Shown: positions 1 through 12,560 of the stretch, piece after piece | Numbering within the stretch: position 1 is the first letter of the stretch | Layout: the number at the start of each line of letters is the position of its first letter | DNA from: Musa acuminata AAA Group | Taxonomy: Eukaryota; Streptophyta; Magnoliopsida; Zingiberales; Musaceae | Reading direction: 5' to 3' | Assembly (NCBI RefSeq): GCF_036884655.1 | Contig: NC_088327.1 | Location: 17,382,501-17,446,500 of the forward strand | DNA length: 64,000 nt | Notes under the pieces: model-generated | Seen by the model: the letters and a program-made list of their open reading frames with translations, nothing else | Databases searched by the model: none | What the model was told of the DNA's origin: nothing | Translations under genes and position numbers: made by a program

Positions 1-1100
1 TTGATCCTAATAGTATTGGCTGAAGGTTTCGGGCCATGGGTTCAGGCATCGGGCCAAGAAAAGCATAAATTATACTAAGGAAATCGGAATTACGAAGGTC
101 AACCGACCGATTGGGCAATAGGCCGTAAAAGAGGACGATGCGCCGAAGAATCGGACGAAGCATCGATGAACCAATGACATATCATATAATATTTGATTCA
201 TGCTTTGTAATAATTGTCTAGATCGAAGTAGGTTTTAAGTGTAATTGGGTTAGAATTGGGCCAACTCAATTAGGGACCAATTAGGCCCAAGTTTGGGCTA
301 TGTTGGGCCAAGTGAAAGGCCCAAACAATAACCCAACAGATGGAACCATCGATGGTATAGTCTCCGAGACTGTGTCAGGCATGGTACCACCCAGACTCAA
401 TCTTCGAGACTATCAGGCGATGGTACCGCCCAAACACAGTCTCTCAAGCAATGGTACCGCTAGACTGGGCGGTGGTACCGCCTAGTGTTAGTGTTGCAAG
501 TAATGGTACCACCCAGCACAAGCAGTGGTACCGCCAATACCTAGAAAATTGGGGATGAGACACTTTTAGGCTCCAAGTTTGAATCCACTTAAGGCCTATA
601 AATATCCCTCTCATCCCTGGTTAAGACATACAAGCACAAAGAACTTAAAAGTGGGAAAACACTGCAACAATCACTTTGAGAGATTCCCTCCTCTAGCTCT
701 AAATTTAGAATTCTATTTAGGGAGGAGTGAGTGCTTGTAAAAGGTTATATTCTAAACCTATAAAAAGGAGAAGAGGGGTGTAAAAGGGTAGTTGATCTTC
801 GCTTATTGAAGGAAGATCGGTAGTGAAAGCCAGTGGCCTCGAGTGAAGATGAATCGGGAGTGGATATAGGTCACGACGATCAAACCACTATAAATTCCAA
901 TGTGTTCTTTCCTTACTGCTTATTATATTTACTGCATTGCAAACTATCCAATCCTCTCTTCTCTATTCACTTGCAAACTTATATGAGTCAAACAAATGGT
1001 TTTCATCGAAAATGGTTTTTATCGTACGAAGATTTCTGACTCAACGTAATTTTACCGCTACACTATTTCACCCCCTCTTAGTGCCGATTCGATCCTAACA
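1..1100 (+). mobile_element. Family A LTR, 5'-incomplete
   Basis: The stretch is homologous to the better preserved family A LTRs at 20,382 and 29,819. It carries the GGTACC palindrome cluster (about 370-540), a TATAAATA box near 597-604, the poly-C stretch followed by TCTTAGTGC, and the terminal CCTAACA ending at 1,100. The first ten bases look like another LTR end (TTGATCCTAA) fused to internal LTR sequence, so the 5' part is missing or rearranged. No primer-binding site follows 1,100, so it is not a functional 5' LTR. Confidence 0.75.
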
Positions 1101-3587
1101 AGTTTAGGTCTAATTGAGTCGGTATTGAGGTGAAAAAATGTCAACTCAATTAAGAGCCAATTGGGCCTGAATCAGGGCTGAATTGGGCATATTGTTTGGC
1201 TCATCCAGTGTCCTGTAGTAGGATCTGGCAATGGTACCACCCAAACACAATCTTCAAGATTGTGTCAGGTGGTGGTACCTCCAGATTGGGCGATGGTGCT
1301 GTCCAGACACAATCTTCAAGATTGGGTGGTGGTGCCGCTCAGTGTTAGTATGTCATGTGGTGGTACCACCAGACTGGGCGGTGGTACCACCCAATGTCAG
1401 ACTGGTAGGTGGTGGTACCACCTAGTACTAGCGGTGGTACTGCCAGTACCCCGAAAACTCGGGATGAGATCGTTTAGGCTCTAAATTTGAATCCATTTGG
1501 GGCCTATAAAAACCCCACTCATCTTTGCTTGGTATACACATCAATTGAGAGCAAAAACGAAGGAAAATTCTATCATAATTGTTAGGAATGAATCGACACT
1601 AAGAGGGGGGGGTTTGAATTAGTGCAGTAGATAAAAACGTCGGTTTGAAAAATCTTCATACGATAAAAACCGATCTCAAAAGATAACTTGAAATTCAATG
1701 CTTGTTCGTAAGTGTAGTGAAAGAAAAGTAAGAAAGGCAGTTTGTAGTAAAAGTAGATTGCACAAATAGAAATGCAAACCGAGTTTTATAGTAGTTCGGT
1801 CGTCATGATCTACATCTACTCCCAATTTCTTTTTTGTCGAGGCCACCAAAATCCACTAACGGTCTTCCTTCAATGGGCAAAGACCAACTACCCTTTTACA
1901 CCCCTCTTCTCTTTTTCATAGGTTTAGGAGACAACCTTTTACAAGCATTCACTCCTATCTAAATAGAATTCTAAACTTAGAATTAGAGGAGGGGATCTCT
2001 CAAGTGTTTACTACAATGTTTCCTCACTTTTTAAATTCTTTGTGCTTGTGTGTGTTAACCAGGGATGAGAGGGGTATTTATAGGCCTCATATGGATTCAA
2101 ACTTGGAGCTTAAAAATGTCTCATCCTAGGTCCTCCAGGTACTGGCAGTACCACTACTTGTGTTGGGCGGTACCATTGCCTACAGCACCGACACTAACAT
2201 TGACACTGGATGGTACCATCGCCTAACATTCTCTCGGAGACTGTGTTTGGGTGGTACCACCACCCAAACTAGAGGTACCACCGCCTGACATAGTCTCGAA
2301 GATTGTGCTAAGACGGTTCCACTTGTTGGGTCATTGTTTGGGCCTTTCACTTGGCCCAACACAGCCCAAACTTGAGCCCAATTGACCCCTAATTGAGTTG
2401 GCCCAATTCTAACCTAATTATGTGCTAACTACAAATTTTAAGACATTCACTAAGCTAAATGAGTTTGTAAGTCTAGGTTTCTTCCAACGAGCTTCCGACG
2501 ATCTTCTAGCAAACTTCCGATGATCTTTCGGCAATGTTCCAACGGACTCCCAGCAAGCTCCTGGACTTCATGATAATCTTCTTGGCGAGTTCTAACAAGC
2601 TTCTTTGGTAAGCTCCTGGACTTCTCGGTCAATTTTGGCAGAACTTCCGATAAACGTCTAGACTTCCGATAAACTCTCGAACTCCCAACGAAATCTCGTT
2701 CTTGACTTCAGGACTTCATTTTGCTTTATGCCTTGATCGCTATCATAGCTAATCTTGCACACTTAAAACCTATTTTGATCTAGACAATTATTACAAAGCT
2801 AATCAAATGTTGTCCAGCATGTCATTGGTTTATCGGTGCTTCGTTCGAGTCTTCGGCGCATCATCCTCTCTTGCGGCCTATTACCCAATCGGCCAGTTGA
2901 CCTCTGCAACTCCAATTTCCTTGGCACAATTTTCGCTCTTCTTGGCCTGATGCTCGAACCCATGGCCTGAAGCCTTCTGTCGATATGTCGACTGATCCTT
3001 CGGCTCGACGTCCAATCTTTTAACATGTTTTTCTCTGACCCAACATGATTCTTCCTGCTTTAATTGTCTCTCTCTGATCAAAGCTTCCTGTATCACTCAA
3101 AACACAGATCAAATCATAAGCATTATCAATTGGTTTCATCATCAAAATCCGAGATTCAATAGTAATCTTGTGAGAATTCTCCTTCTCTAGTCTAAGTGTT
3201 GATTTCTATTTAAGAGAGGAGTGAGTGGAGGTGTAAAGGTTCTCTCCTGAGCCTATTAAAAGGAGAATAGAGTTGTAAGGGTAGTTGGTCTTTGCCCATT
3301 AAAGAAAGATCGTTAGTGGATGTCGGTGGTCTTGACGGAAGAGGAATCGAGAGTGGACGTAGGTCACGATGACCGAACCACTATAAATCGATTTACATTT
3401 CTATTTTGCTGTTTACCTTTATTGCAAACTACTTTACTTCCTCATTACTTTAGCTGCACACTCTTATGAATATTTTCAAAATTAAACACTCCTTGATACG
3501 ATTTTATCATATGAAGTTTTCTGACTCGACGTAATTTTTACGTACGCACTAATTCACCCCCCTCTTAGTGCCAACTTGATCCTAACA
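1101..3587 (+). mobile_element. Family A LTR fragment split by a solo LTR
   Basis: Two plus-strand pieces, 1,101-1,579 and 3,162-3,587, are consecutive parts of one family A LTR. The first covers the palindrome cluster and TATA region. The second begins in the leader just downstream and ends CCTAACA at 3,587. A minus-strand LTR separates them. The first third of the LTR is missing at 1,101, where it abuts the end of the preceding LTR, as expected from recombination between LTRs. Confidence 0.7.
1580..3161 (-). mobile_element. Solo family A LTR, minus strand
   Basis: On the minus strand it has the complete order of family A LTR landmarks: the TTGAATCTC start (first dinucleotide decayed to TA), the CGGAAG-rich block, the palindrome cluster (about 2,130-2,300), TATA, poly-C and the CCTAACA end. 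ATAAT (1,575-1,579) and GTAAT (3,162-3,166) flank it as a 5-bp target duplication with one mismatch. No interior is attached, so it is a solo LTR left by LTR-LTR recombination. Confidence 0.75.
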
Positions 3588-4408
3588 TAAATGAGAATAA
3601 AATTGGAGACTCGTAGGCCCCAATAATAATAATAATCACATCACATGTACACATATATCACACGGTCCATGATTATCCGTCCACATTATACATCACATGT
3701 ATACATCATCACCATGTAGGACAACTAAATAATAATTATAATAATTAATTAAACTATTTAATTAATTATTCTATAGTATTTTGAGAATCCTATCATAGGG
3801 TGCCCCAAAATGACAAGTAGTTCCTCAAGTGGCTAGGAAATCTCAACCACTAAGGACTCCCTTGTTGCTGGGAATCCTTGGCCACAAGGTTACCTTGTGT
3901 AGCTAGGAAACCCTAGCCACCAAGGAGTCCCTTGCAGCTAGGAAACCCTGGCTACAGGGCAGCCTTGGGTAGCCAGGAGTCTTGGCCGCCACGGGCACTT
4001 GGGTGGCTAGGAAACCCTAGCCACCTATGGTGCCCCCTACAGCCTGGAAACCTAGTTGCATGGGCTGCCATGCATCAAGTTGAGAGCAGCCTTGCTGCTT
4101 TCATTCTTGTTGCTTTTGGCTAGACTGAGAGCAGCAAATTGGAGCTCTCGGCTAAGGCTGCAAGCAACCTTCGGTCAATCCAAGGGGCAGTAACAATTGC
4201 TGCCCTTTCTTCTCCTTTTGTGCTAACAAATTTAACATCAAATGCCCTTTATAAAACACCTCTTAATAGCAAGAAAAGGTGCAGCACAGATTTGAAAACT
4301 ACAATAAAAAATTACAGTAATTGTGCAAAATAATTTCGACGCGATTAAACACAACACACGCAGTTGAAAAGCCAATCTTTTGTATGAGCAACCTGGCTTT
4401 AATGCAAC
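3588..4408. repeat. Unassigned region with degenerate TGGCTAGGAAACCCTAGCCA-type repeats
   Basis: No gene is seen. From about 3,820 to 4,060 a phrase of roughly 35-45 bp recurs imperfectly: gctagGAAaccctagccac followed by an aaggagtcccttg-like stretch. One copy (4,003-4,024) is a perfect 9-bp inverted repeat with a 4-base loop. The AT-rich part (3,630-3,780) has ATAAT microsatellite runs. It is probably decayed retroelement interior. Short open frames here have no recognisable similarity. Confidence 0.45.
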
Positions 4409-5234
4409 TATTATGAAATCTGGGATCACATGTACAATGGAAGAATAGAAAATAAAATCCCAGAATTCCCACAGAAAAATGTTTCTTATTGTCGTGCAAA
4501 AGTTGGTACGTAAAAACCCATGAAACTGAAAAACTGCGCGTAAGAGAATTACCTAGGGAGATCATATATATTCCTGAATTCTTGTAGATCTATGAGATTA
4601 GATGAAAGAGTTCTAATGCCCTCATCTCTAGCGGTGATCCACACGATAGAAGCTGCGAAGATACTCCTCAAATCGCTGCCCAAATCTTTTCCTCGCGTGC
4701 ACCACACAATCAAGAAGGGGCTGCCCCTTCTTACTGTCCACACGCCCCAAATAGGGGCTGCAGTATGAGAAGAGGGAGAGAGGAGAATAGGAGATGGCAG
4801 CCAAAAAAAACTTAGCCCATGACCCTTTGGTTCCCTCCTATTTATAGAGGTTCCCTGTCAGCTTAACCCTAATGGATCCTACCATAATGGATCCTGCCAT
4901 ATTAGGTACTATATCTCCATCCAACTACTCAAGCCTCTTAGATTAGTGGGTCTCTATCCAATAATCTCTTATTGGATCTTATTCATATGATCCAATAATT
5001 CAGGGGCTTATTAGATATCCAATAAGATAAGGGTTCCTACGGATATCTCATATATGAACCTCTACTTGTTGCAACACCTACCATATGTGTGTGACCTTCT
5101 AGGCCTAATATTGAATTGGCCATGAGTCATACTTGTCAGAACTCATTCTGACTCAATGAATTATTATCTTTATAATAATTCACTCGACTCATCGACTACG
5201 GATGTACTAGGCCACTAAGCCGTAGTCCCCAAAC
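4409..5234 (+). mobile_element. Family B LTR fragment
   Basis: The fragment aligns by eye with the first half of the complete family B LTR at 25,628. Shared landmarks include the start (tattATGAAATC versus TGTTGGGAAATC), the block around 4,550 (acctagggagatcatat), the tctcatatatgaacctctac phrase and the ccactaagccgtagtcccc phrase. It stops abruptly at 5,234, where a sequence starting TGTAACATCCC begins. Confidence 0.7.
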
Positions 5235-6884
5235 TGTAACATCCCTCATTTTTGAAAATTTTATAAGGGCCTATTTATAATATATGGACCTAAATATAAA
5301 TATTAAAAATATAATATGATTTATGAAAGATTCATATTAGATTTAAAAAAAATGGTGGACATGTGTCACTAGCTAATCTACCACCTATATTTGTTCTAAG
5401 GATGACACATAGGGTTCTTTCATGCTTGCTACCTATCAATTCTTGTGTTAGCTAAACCTAAGTAATTAAAGGAGAAACAAAAGAAAAACTTAAGAGCTGC
5501 AGCCAATGTGGGTTTGATAGGAGAACGGAAGAGGAATTGAAGTAGAAGAAGGAGAAGAAGCTTTGCTTTGCTTGAGGTTTTGCATCAATTCCCCACATTT
5601 GGGAATCAAATTTTTCTTAGGCAAGTGTTCTAACTCTTTCATACAGAAATCTTGATCTATGATTTCATCTTAGTTATGAAAACTTTTGAAGATTTTGGCT
5701 TCATACTTGATATTTCTATCATTTGGGAATAAAATTGTGAATATGGAATTTTTCGAGATTTGACCTTTCTATATTATTCTTGCCATAACTTTCTGAACAG
5801 ATTCTTGATTTTGGAAAACCAAATGAATCCAAAATAGCTCTTTCTTTTGATACCAAAATTGATAAATTTGGAGTCTATTTATCTGCCAAAACTGTTATTT
5901 CAATTGACCCTATGAAATATGTAAAACAGAGACCGTTAGTTTTGACCTTTTAGTACTCTCTTATTTATAACTCTTTGTTGAAAACTCTGATTTATATAAA
6001 ATGTTATTTATTGGAAACTAGACTCATAAACTATATTTGATTTGAAAGATTTAGAGCATAAATGCCTATTGACTCATCTGTCTTATCAACTCTATGAATT
6101 CTAGTTACTAAATTATTTATGACTCATTGTTCGAAACTCCAATTCATATAAAAATTAATTTATCTAAAACTAAATTGATACATCTTTTGAATGACCCCTA
6201 TTTTGTATAAATTAGAGTATAATTGGTTATCCAAATAAATCATTCAATGTGCCTCTCAAATTTTGTCAGAATCGAGCTTTGATCGATTTCGCCTATTCTT
6301 ATTTCGTCTATTTGGAAATTGATTTTAGCGAAAATCCTTACTTCAGTCTAGCTTTACATTATTGCTTTAAATTTCTGTATACTCATGTCCTACAATTATT
6401 TGTATACCTGAATATGTTATGTAAACTTTTTGTTTGTATCACCATGTTTCGTATTGGCACATGCATTCCGTTGTTCCGCATGTGTTTCCGATATGTGCCA
6501 ACTTTATTGTTCACAATGACCTTTGGTACTCTAGTGTTTGTGAGATTATTTGGACCTTTGCTAGAAATAGTAAAGGAATTATATGGACCTTTGCCAGAAA
6601 TAGTAAAGGGATTATCTGGACCTTTGCTAGAAATGGTAAAGAGTATATGCTTAGAGCCTATGATGCTCTATCGGCCCCCTCTGGCTTAATCCAGACATAG
6701 ATGGATGACGCTCCTAGATGTGAGAGATTATGTTTGGGATCCCACTTCACCTTCTATCTATTTGATATGATATCTAGAGCTTTGGTTATGTGCTTCTATA
6801 TGTGCTTTGGATGATAATGAAATGTATGCAACGTCAAATGCGACGTTGAGCTTCTGTTTCGTATTTGTTCTTTGATATGTTCTG
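5235..6884. repeat. AT-rich repeat sequence starting TGTAACATCCC (possible LTR)
   Basis: It begins with TGTAACATCCCTC, a start often seen in plant Ty3/gypsy LTRs, exactly where a family B LTR is broken. No matching end, PBS or polypurine tract was found. The 146-codon open frame at 6,249-6,689 has no domain I recognise, and its C-terminal repeats come from the 33-bp repeat below. I treat it as non-coding repeat DNA. Confidence 0.4.
6547..6645. repeat. 33-bp tandem repeat, three units
   Basis: Three consecutive 33-bp units share the core TGGACCTTTGCTAGAAAT and differ at a handful of positions. Because 33 is divisible by 3, any open frame stays open and gives an 11-residue peptide repeat. Confidence 0.85.
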
Positions 6885-7922
6885 AAATACTGTATGCTCT
6901 AAAATATTTCATTTGTTATTGATATACTCCGAAATGTTTCATAAGCCATTGATATATTCCAAAATACTTTATATGTCATTGATATGTTCCGAAGCATTTC
7001 ATCCGCCATTGATATGTTCCAAAGCATTTCATCTGCCATTGATATGTTCCGAAATATTTTATCCACCATTGATATGCTCCGAAATGCTTCATATGCTATT
7101 GATATACTCCGAAATATTTCATATGTTATTGATATATTCTGAAATATTTCATTTGTTATTGATATGCTCCGAAATATTTCATACATCCTTTATATGCTCC
7201 GAAATGCTACATATGCCATTGATATGCTCTGTAACATTTCATACGCCATTGATATACTCCGAAATGCTTCTTATGCCATTGATATACTCCGAAATGCTTC
7301 CTATGCCATTGATATATTCTGAAATATTTCATATGCCATTTATATACTCCAAAATGCTTCATATGCCATTGATATATTCCGAAGCATTTCATCCGCCATT
7401 GATATGTTCCAAAATTTTTCATCCGCCATTGATATGCTCCAAAAGGCTTCATGTGTCATTGATATGTTCTAAAGCATTTCAACCATCATTGATATATTCT
7501 GAAATATTTCATCCGCTATTGATATACTCCAAAATGCTTCATATGCCATTGAAATGTTCCGAAACATTTCATACATCCTTGATATACTCTAAAATGCTTC
7601 ATATGCAATTGATATGCTTCGTAACATTTCATACCCATTGATATACTCCGAAATGCTTCCTATGCCATTGATATGTTCCGAAATATTTTATCTGCCATTG
7701 ATATGCTCCAAAATGCTTCATATGTCGTTGATATATTCTGAAACATTTCATCCGCCATTGATATGTTCCGAAATATTTCATCCGCCATTGATATGCTCCA
7801 AAATGCTTCATATGCCATTGATATGTTTCATCCGCTATTGATATGCTCCAAAATGCTTTATATGCCATTGATATGTTTCGAAACATTTCATACATCCTTG
7901 ATATACTCCAAAATGCTTCCTA
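6885..7922. repeat. 30-bp minisatellite, about 34 units
   Basis: A 30-bp unit with consensus close to CCATTGATATGCTCCGAAAT plus GCTTCATATG repeats about 34 times with 10-25% divergence between units. Two units break the register: one base is lost near 7,634, and one unit near 7,815 is shortened by about 10 bp. The unit is a multiple of three and carries few stop-forming words, so long open frames appear on both strands. They are not genes. The array ends exactly where a family B LTR starts at 7,923. Confidence 0.92.
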
Positions 7923-8379
7923 TGTTGGGAAATCTTGGGGGCGACACCACATGTGTAGCGAAAGAACAAGAAAACAAAATCCCCGATTCCCAAAGAGATG
8001 TTCGTCGTCATGCGAAGATTGGTGCGCAAAATCCACGAAACTTAAAACTGCGTATAGAGTAGATTGTGTTACCCAGGGAGATCGTATATCCCTGTTTCCT
8101 TGCAGATCTTTAGGAGAGGGTAAAGGAGGTCAAGCGTCCTCCTCTTTAGCGGTGATCCACACAGTAGGGTTGCGACGACGCTCCTCAAATCTCCAGGCCT
8201 GCTCTAAGGTGGAGAGGGGGAGGAGAATAGGAGAGGCAAGCAAAGGCTCTAGCCTATGAGGCTCTGAATCCCTCCTATTTATAGAGGCTCCCTGTCAAAC
8301 CCTAATGGGTCCTCCCCTAGTGGGTATTGGATCTGCATCCAATAAGACAAGGGCTTCGTCGGATATCTCATATCCGAAC
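7923..8379 (+). mobile_element. Family B LTR, 5' portion
   Basis: It starts TGTTGGGAAATC and matches the 25,628 copy closely through the tctcatatccgaac phrase. It is then interrupted at 8,380 by the end of a minus-strand family A element. The remainder is not found at the other side of that element, whose far end is itself deleted. Confidence 0.8.
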
Positions 8380-9941
8380 TGTTAGGACCGGAGTGGCACT
8401 AAGAGGGGGGGGGGGGGTGAATTAGTGCAACGGTAAAGTATGATAAACTTTCGACGATTTAAACACTTTCGGAAACTTCGTACGATAAAAGCAACGTTTC
8501 GTTTGAAATCGTTTCGATTGCGTTTTAACTTGAAGGCAGTAAGCTATTGAAAGGGTTTACAGTAAGGTAATAGCAGGAAGTAAATGTAAACCAGAGAAGA
8601 CGGCAGTTTATAGTGGTTCGGTCAATCGTGACCTACATCCACTCCTTCGATTCCTCTTCCGTCGAGGCTACCAGCATCCATTAATGATCTTCCTTTACTA
8701 GGCGAAGATCAACCTCCTTCTTACACCCCTCTTACAACCTCTTACAAGTGGTTCACCCTTTTACAAAGATTTCAATGAAAAGAAAGGAGGTGAACACTCA
8801 AGCTATTGAAAACAAGACTTTTCCTAAAGCTTTTCTCAACTTCTAGCTTCTCAAAAGGTTGTAATCTCAGTTGAGATTTGAGGGGTATTTATAGGCCTCA
8901 AGAGGATTCAAATTTGGGCTCCAAAATTTGAATTCTCTTTGGGTTCCCGATGTTGGCGGTGCCACCGCCTATCAGTGTCAGACACTGACAGTGGACGGGC
9001 GGTGCCACCGCCCAGTCTAGGCGGTGCCACCGCCTAGGCCAATTCAGCTCACTGGTTGGGCTCCAAACTTGGCCCAAACCAGTCCGAACTCGGGCCCAAT
9101 TGGCCCCTACTTGGGTTATAGGATTAACACCTAATCCTAACCCTAATTAATGTGCTAACTATGAATTTAAAGACATTTTCTAAGCTATTACAAAGTCCAT
9201 AAGTCAAGACTTCTTCCGACGAGCTTCCGGCGAACTTCCGGCGGTCTTCCGATAAACTCTCGGAAACCATTCTACGGACTCCCGGCAAGCTCCTAGACTT
9301 CACGATTTGATCTTGGCGAGTTCCGATGAGCTTCTTCGGCAAGCTCCGATCTTTCTCGGCGAGCTCCACGAACTTCCAACGAACCTTCCGGCGAGCTTAT
9401 GAAAAACCCTTTGGCAAGCTCCCTACTCATTCTCGGCTAGTTCCGGCAGCATTCCCGACGAACCTTCGGACTTCCGTCGAACTCTCGAACTCGCAACAAA
9501 TCCTTCGCGCTTGACTCTGACACTTTGTTTCGCTTTATGTCTTCATCATTATCGTAGTTAATCCTGCACACACAAGCAAAAACTCTACTTCGATCTAGAC
9601 AATTATTACAACGCGAATTGACATTCTGCTACCCGGCACGTCATTGGTTGGCGCTTCATCCGATTCTTCAGCACATCGTCCTCTCTTACGGCTTATTGCC
9701 CAATCGACGGTTGACCTCCGTAACCCCGATATCCTTGGCGCAATTCCGCTCTCCTTGGCCCGATGCCCGACGTCCGAAGCCTTCTGCCATCCAATATCCT
9801 AACGTGATCTCATCCGGCGCAACGTCAATTCCTCCCATGTTAACTGTCTAATCCTGATCGAGTAGACCTGCATCACTTAAAATGCAGTTAAACATCTAAA
9901 CACAATCAATTAGTTTCATCATCAAAATCCGAGATTCAATA
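8380..9941 (-). repeat. 3' LTR of element 1
   Basis: On the plus strand it starts TGTTAGGACCGG and has a run of about 13 G (poly-C of the LTR) near 8,407. It ends GATTCAATA, with the expected terminal CA decayed to TA. The minus-strand TATA box lies about 8,883-8,890, and the GGCGGTG...CACCGCC palindromes lie at about 8,955-9,035. The length of 1,562 bp fits the other family members. Confidence 0.88.
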
Positions 9942-12560
9942 ATCTCCCCCTTTTTTATGATGACAACTAATTGATGACTAACGGAGTTAACCTTAACTCC
10001 CCGGAGTTTAACCAAACTCCCCCTATCAATATGCCATTGATAGAACACTTGGATTATCCCAAATCCAAGTAACATTCATCACATGTTATAAAAAATATTT
10101 AAACCATCATGCAAATATATATAAAATATTCAATTCAATGCATGAAGTCATCAATCTACTTCTCCCCCTTTGTCATCAACAAAAAGGAGAAGTTCCTACT
10201 CTTATGTGTTTAGAGATAAAAAGTTCCATACATTGCATGAAAAACATAGTATCAAATTTTATCGTCATGCAATCTAGCAATTAAAGATGTGTAAGTTTAG
10301 TATGTTTGCTTTTCTTGAGATAATAACTAATTGCTTCTCTTTAGACTACAAGCTAGCAATTTTCATGATATGCAAGTTGCAAGCTAGCAAATTTTTGCTT
10401 CCTTTGCAATGTTTGAGCTAACAAGTTTCCTTCCGTAGCATGTTTTATATTTTGAGATAGGCAAGATAGCACATTTGCAAATTTTTTGTTTCTTAAGATA
10501 GGCAAGCTTGTGATGTTTAAGATAGCAAGCTCTTTCTTCTCTTTTGAGAAGTATCATTTTTGCTTTCTTAGCAAAATGCCAAACTACCAAGAGACAATGT
10601 TTTACATGAGGCAAGCAAACAATTTGGTAAGTGTTACATTTGCATCTTCTCTTTAGATGTGCAGGAAAGTAAATAATTTTTTACATTTTCTTGGCATTTC
10701 AAGCTAGTAATTTTCGGTGATGTTCAAGATATCAATTTCTTCTCTTTTGAGAAGTGTAATTTTTTGCCTTTTTCTTGAATTGTGCTAGCAATCTATCTCC
10801 CCCTTTATCATTGTCAAAAAGAAGGGAAGACCCTTTTTAAAGAAGGGAAGACCCCTTATGTCAATTTCTAAATCATGACAAAGGTGAGTAATCATTCTTA
10901 TTTAAAAATTTCATAATTGAGATAAACTTTGAATTCAAATTAAGGCAATATTAATCATGATTCACATCATATGTAATACATCACATAAAAAGCATAAGTA
11001 TTGCATGCATCATTTTGGCAACAAATCGTAGCATTTCATCACATGACAAGATATCAGCAAGTAAAATTATAATGCAAGTTCTTGATATCTTAATATGATG
11101 CAAACATGGCATATGTCAATTATAGCATTTCGATTATCAATTTACCATATATTTCGATGCAAGCTTCTTTTGATATCTTAACATAATTCAAATTCAAATA
11201 TGGCACTTATAGCATTAATTCATATATTTATCATTCAAATATGGCACTCATAGTATCAATTCATATATTTCTCCCTCTTTGTCATTACTGAAAAGAAGGG
11301 AGAAATCAATGGCCAAAAGATTTTAATCATTATACAAGCCAGCTTACAAAATCATGTCATGATATCAAGAAAATTTAAGAAGGACATGATTCATTCAATA
11401 AATCCTTTTAATAGAGCAAAAGAATTATACAACTAAGGATTATGATTAAAATATATCAATATCATAGATCAAGTCATGATTCGTGATTCATCATAAAGCA
11501 AATTAATTTTCAGTCATCTCATAAGGCTTTTAAAGAATTTTTGAAACATAGGAGAATGATTAATTTAAGCATGCAATGTTTCAATCAAATTCAAGTCATG
11601 AATACCAATACTTTCATATTGTGAGTATCAATTCATGAATACCAAAAGATATTATTTGTGATTCCAATTTTGCAAGATCAAGATTATGATTTAAATAAAA
11701 CTTATTCAAATCAAATCGATAACTTGAAACTCATAATCAAGTCATCAAAATCAATTTCAAGATTCACAAAATATCATGAAATCATTAATCTCGATCAGAT
11801 GGGAAAAGCATTTTTTAAGTGATTCTTTTTCATCTAAGCATGCCTTAGTCTTTATATGCCAAATCAATATAAGCATGCAAGTTCAAGACGTAAAGGCAAA
11901 ATCTTATAAGACAACTCATTTATAAAATATTCACAAGATTGGTAAAATAAATTCATTAATCTCAATAGGATAGAAAATTATTTCCATTTCATACAATTGA
12001 TTTCATGTGAGGGTATTCAAGTCTTTTTGTGAAAACAAGTATCATCATTTAAAATTGAAACATAAGTTTCGTCATGAAGCCGTTAAGACCAAACACATCA
12101 TGATATCACGTCTACCATCAAAAGACTATCAAGAAATTCATACATAGATGTACATGTACTATGTTATCTTAATATGTCATGAGAATGTCATCTTAATTCA
12201 TCATAAAAACAATTAGACCAAAAGCATATTAATCTAAAATGAGAGGTTCAAATCAACATTTACTTCAAAAACTCATGCATGACGTATACATATGTATGGA
12301 TTAATCCTAAGCATTATCACATATCATATTATCATTCCTAATATTGCATCATTCAACATTTCAAAATATAACATGCATGAAACCTTAGCAATATACTTTT
12401 CATGATCAAATTTTTAATTTTTTCAAAGATGCTAAAAAGAAAAACATGATATAATTTTTGAAAAACAATTTTTTTATTTCTTATTCCTACTATCTAAATT
12501 AAGAACTCATGAAAAACTTCAAGTAATTTCAAAATAATTCAAGAGAGTTGAGTTACTTAC
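9942..12560 (-). other. AT-rich non-coding 3' interior of element 1
   Basis: This lies between gag and the 3' LTR and has no pol and no open frame with recognisable similarity. It contains a 34-nt hairpin (10,159-10,192), a related hairpin (11,267-11,306), a purine-box relative near 10,794-10,830, and a degenerate vocabulary of short words (gctagcaa, gcaagctt, ttgagatag) at 10,290-10,790. The same vocabulary recurs in elements 3 and 4. Confidence 0.75.

Noticed and set aside
6913..7641. 242-codon open frame in the minisatellite
   Set aside because: It is a translation of the 30-bp repeat. Opposite-strand frames are open as well, and there is no start context or non-repetitive domain.
6885..7922. 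Possible CRISPR-like array
   Set aside because: There are no unique spacers between repeats; the units are directly contiguous. This is a plant nuclear sequence.
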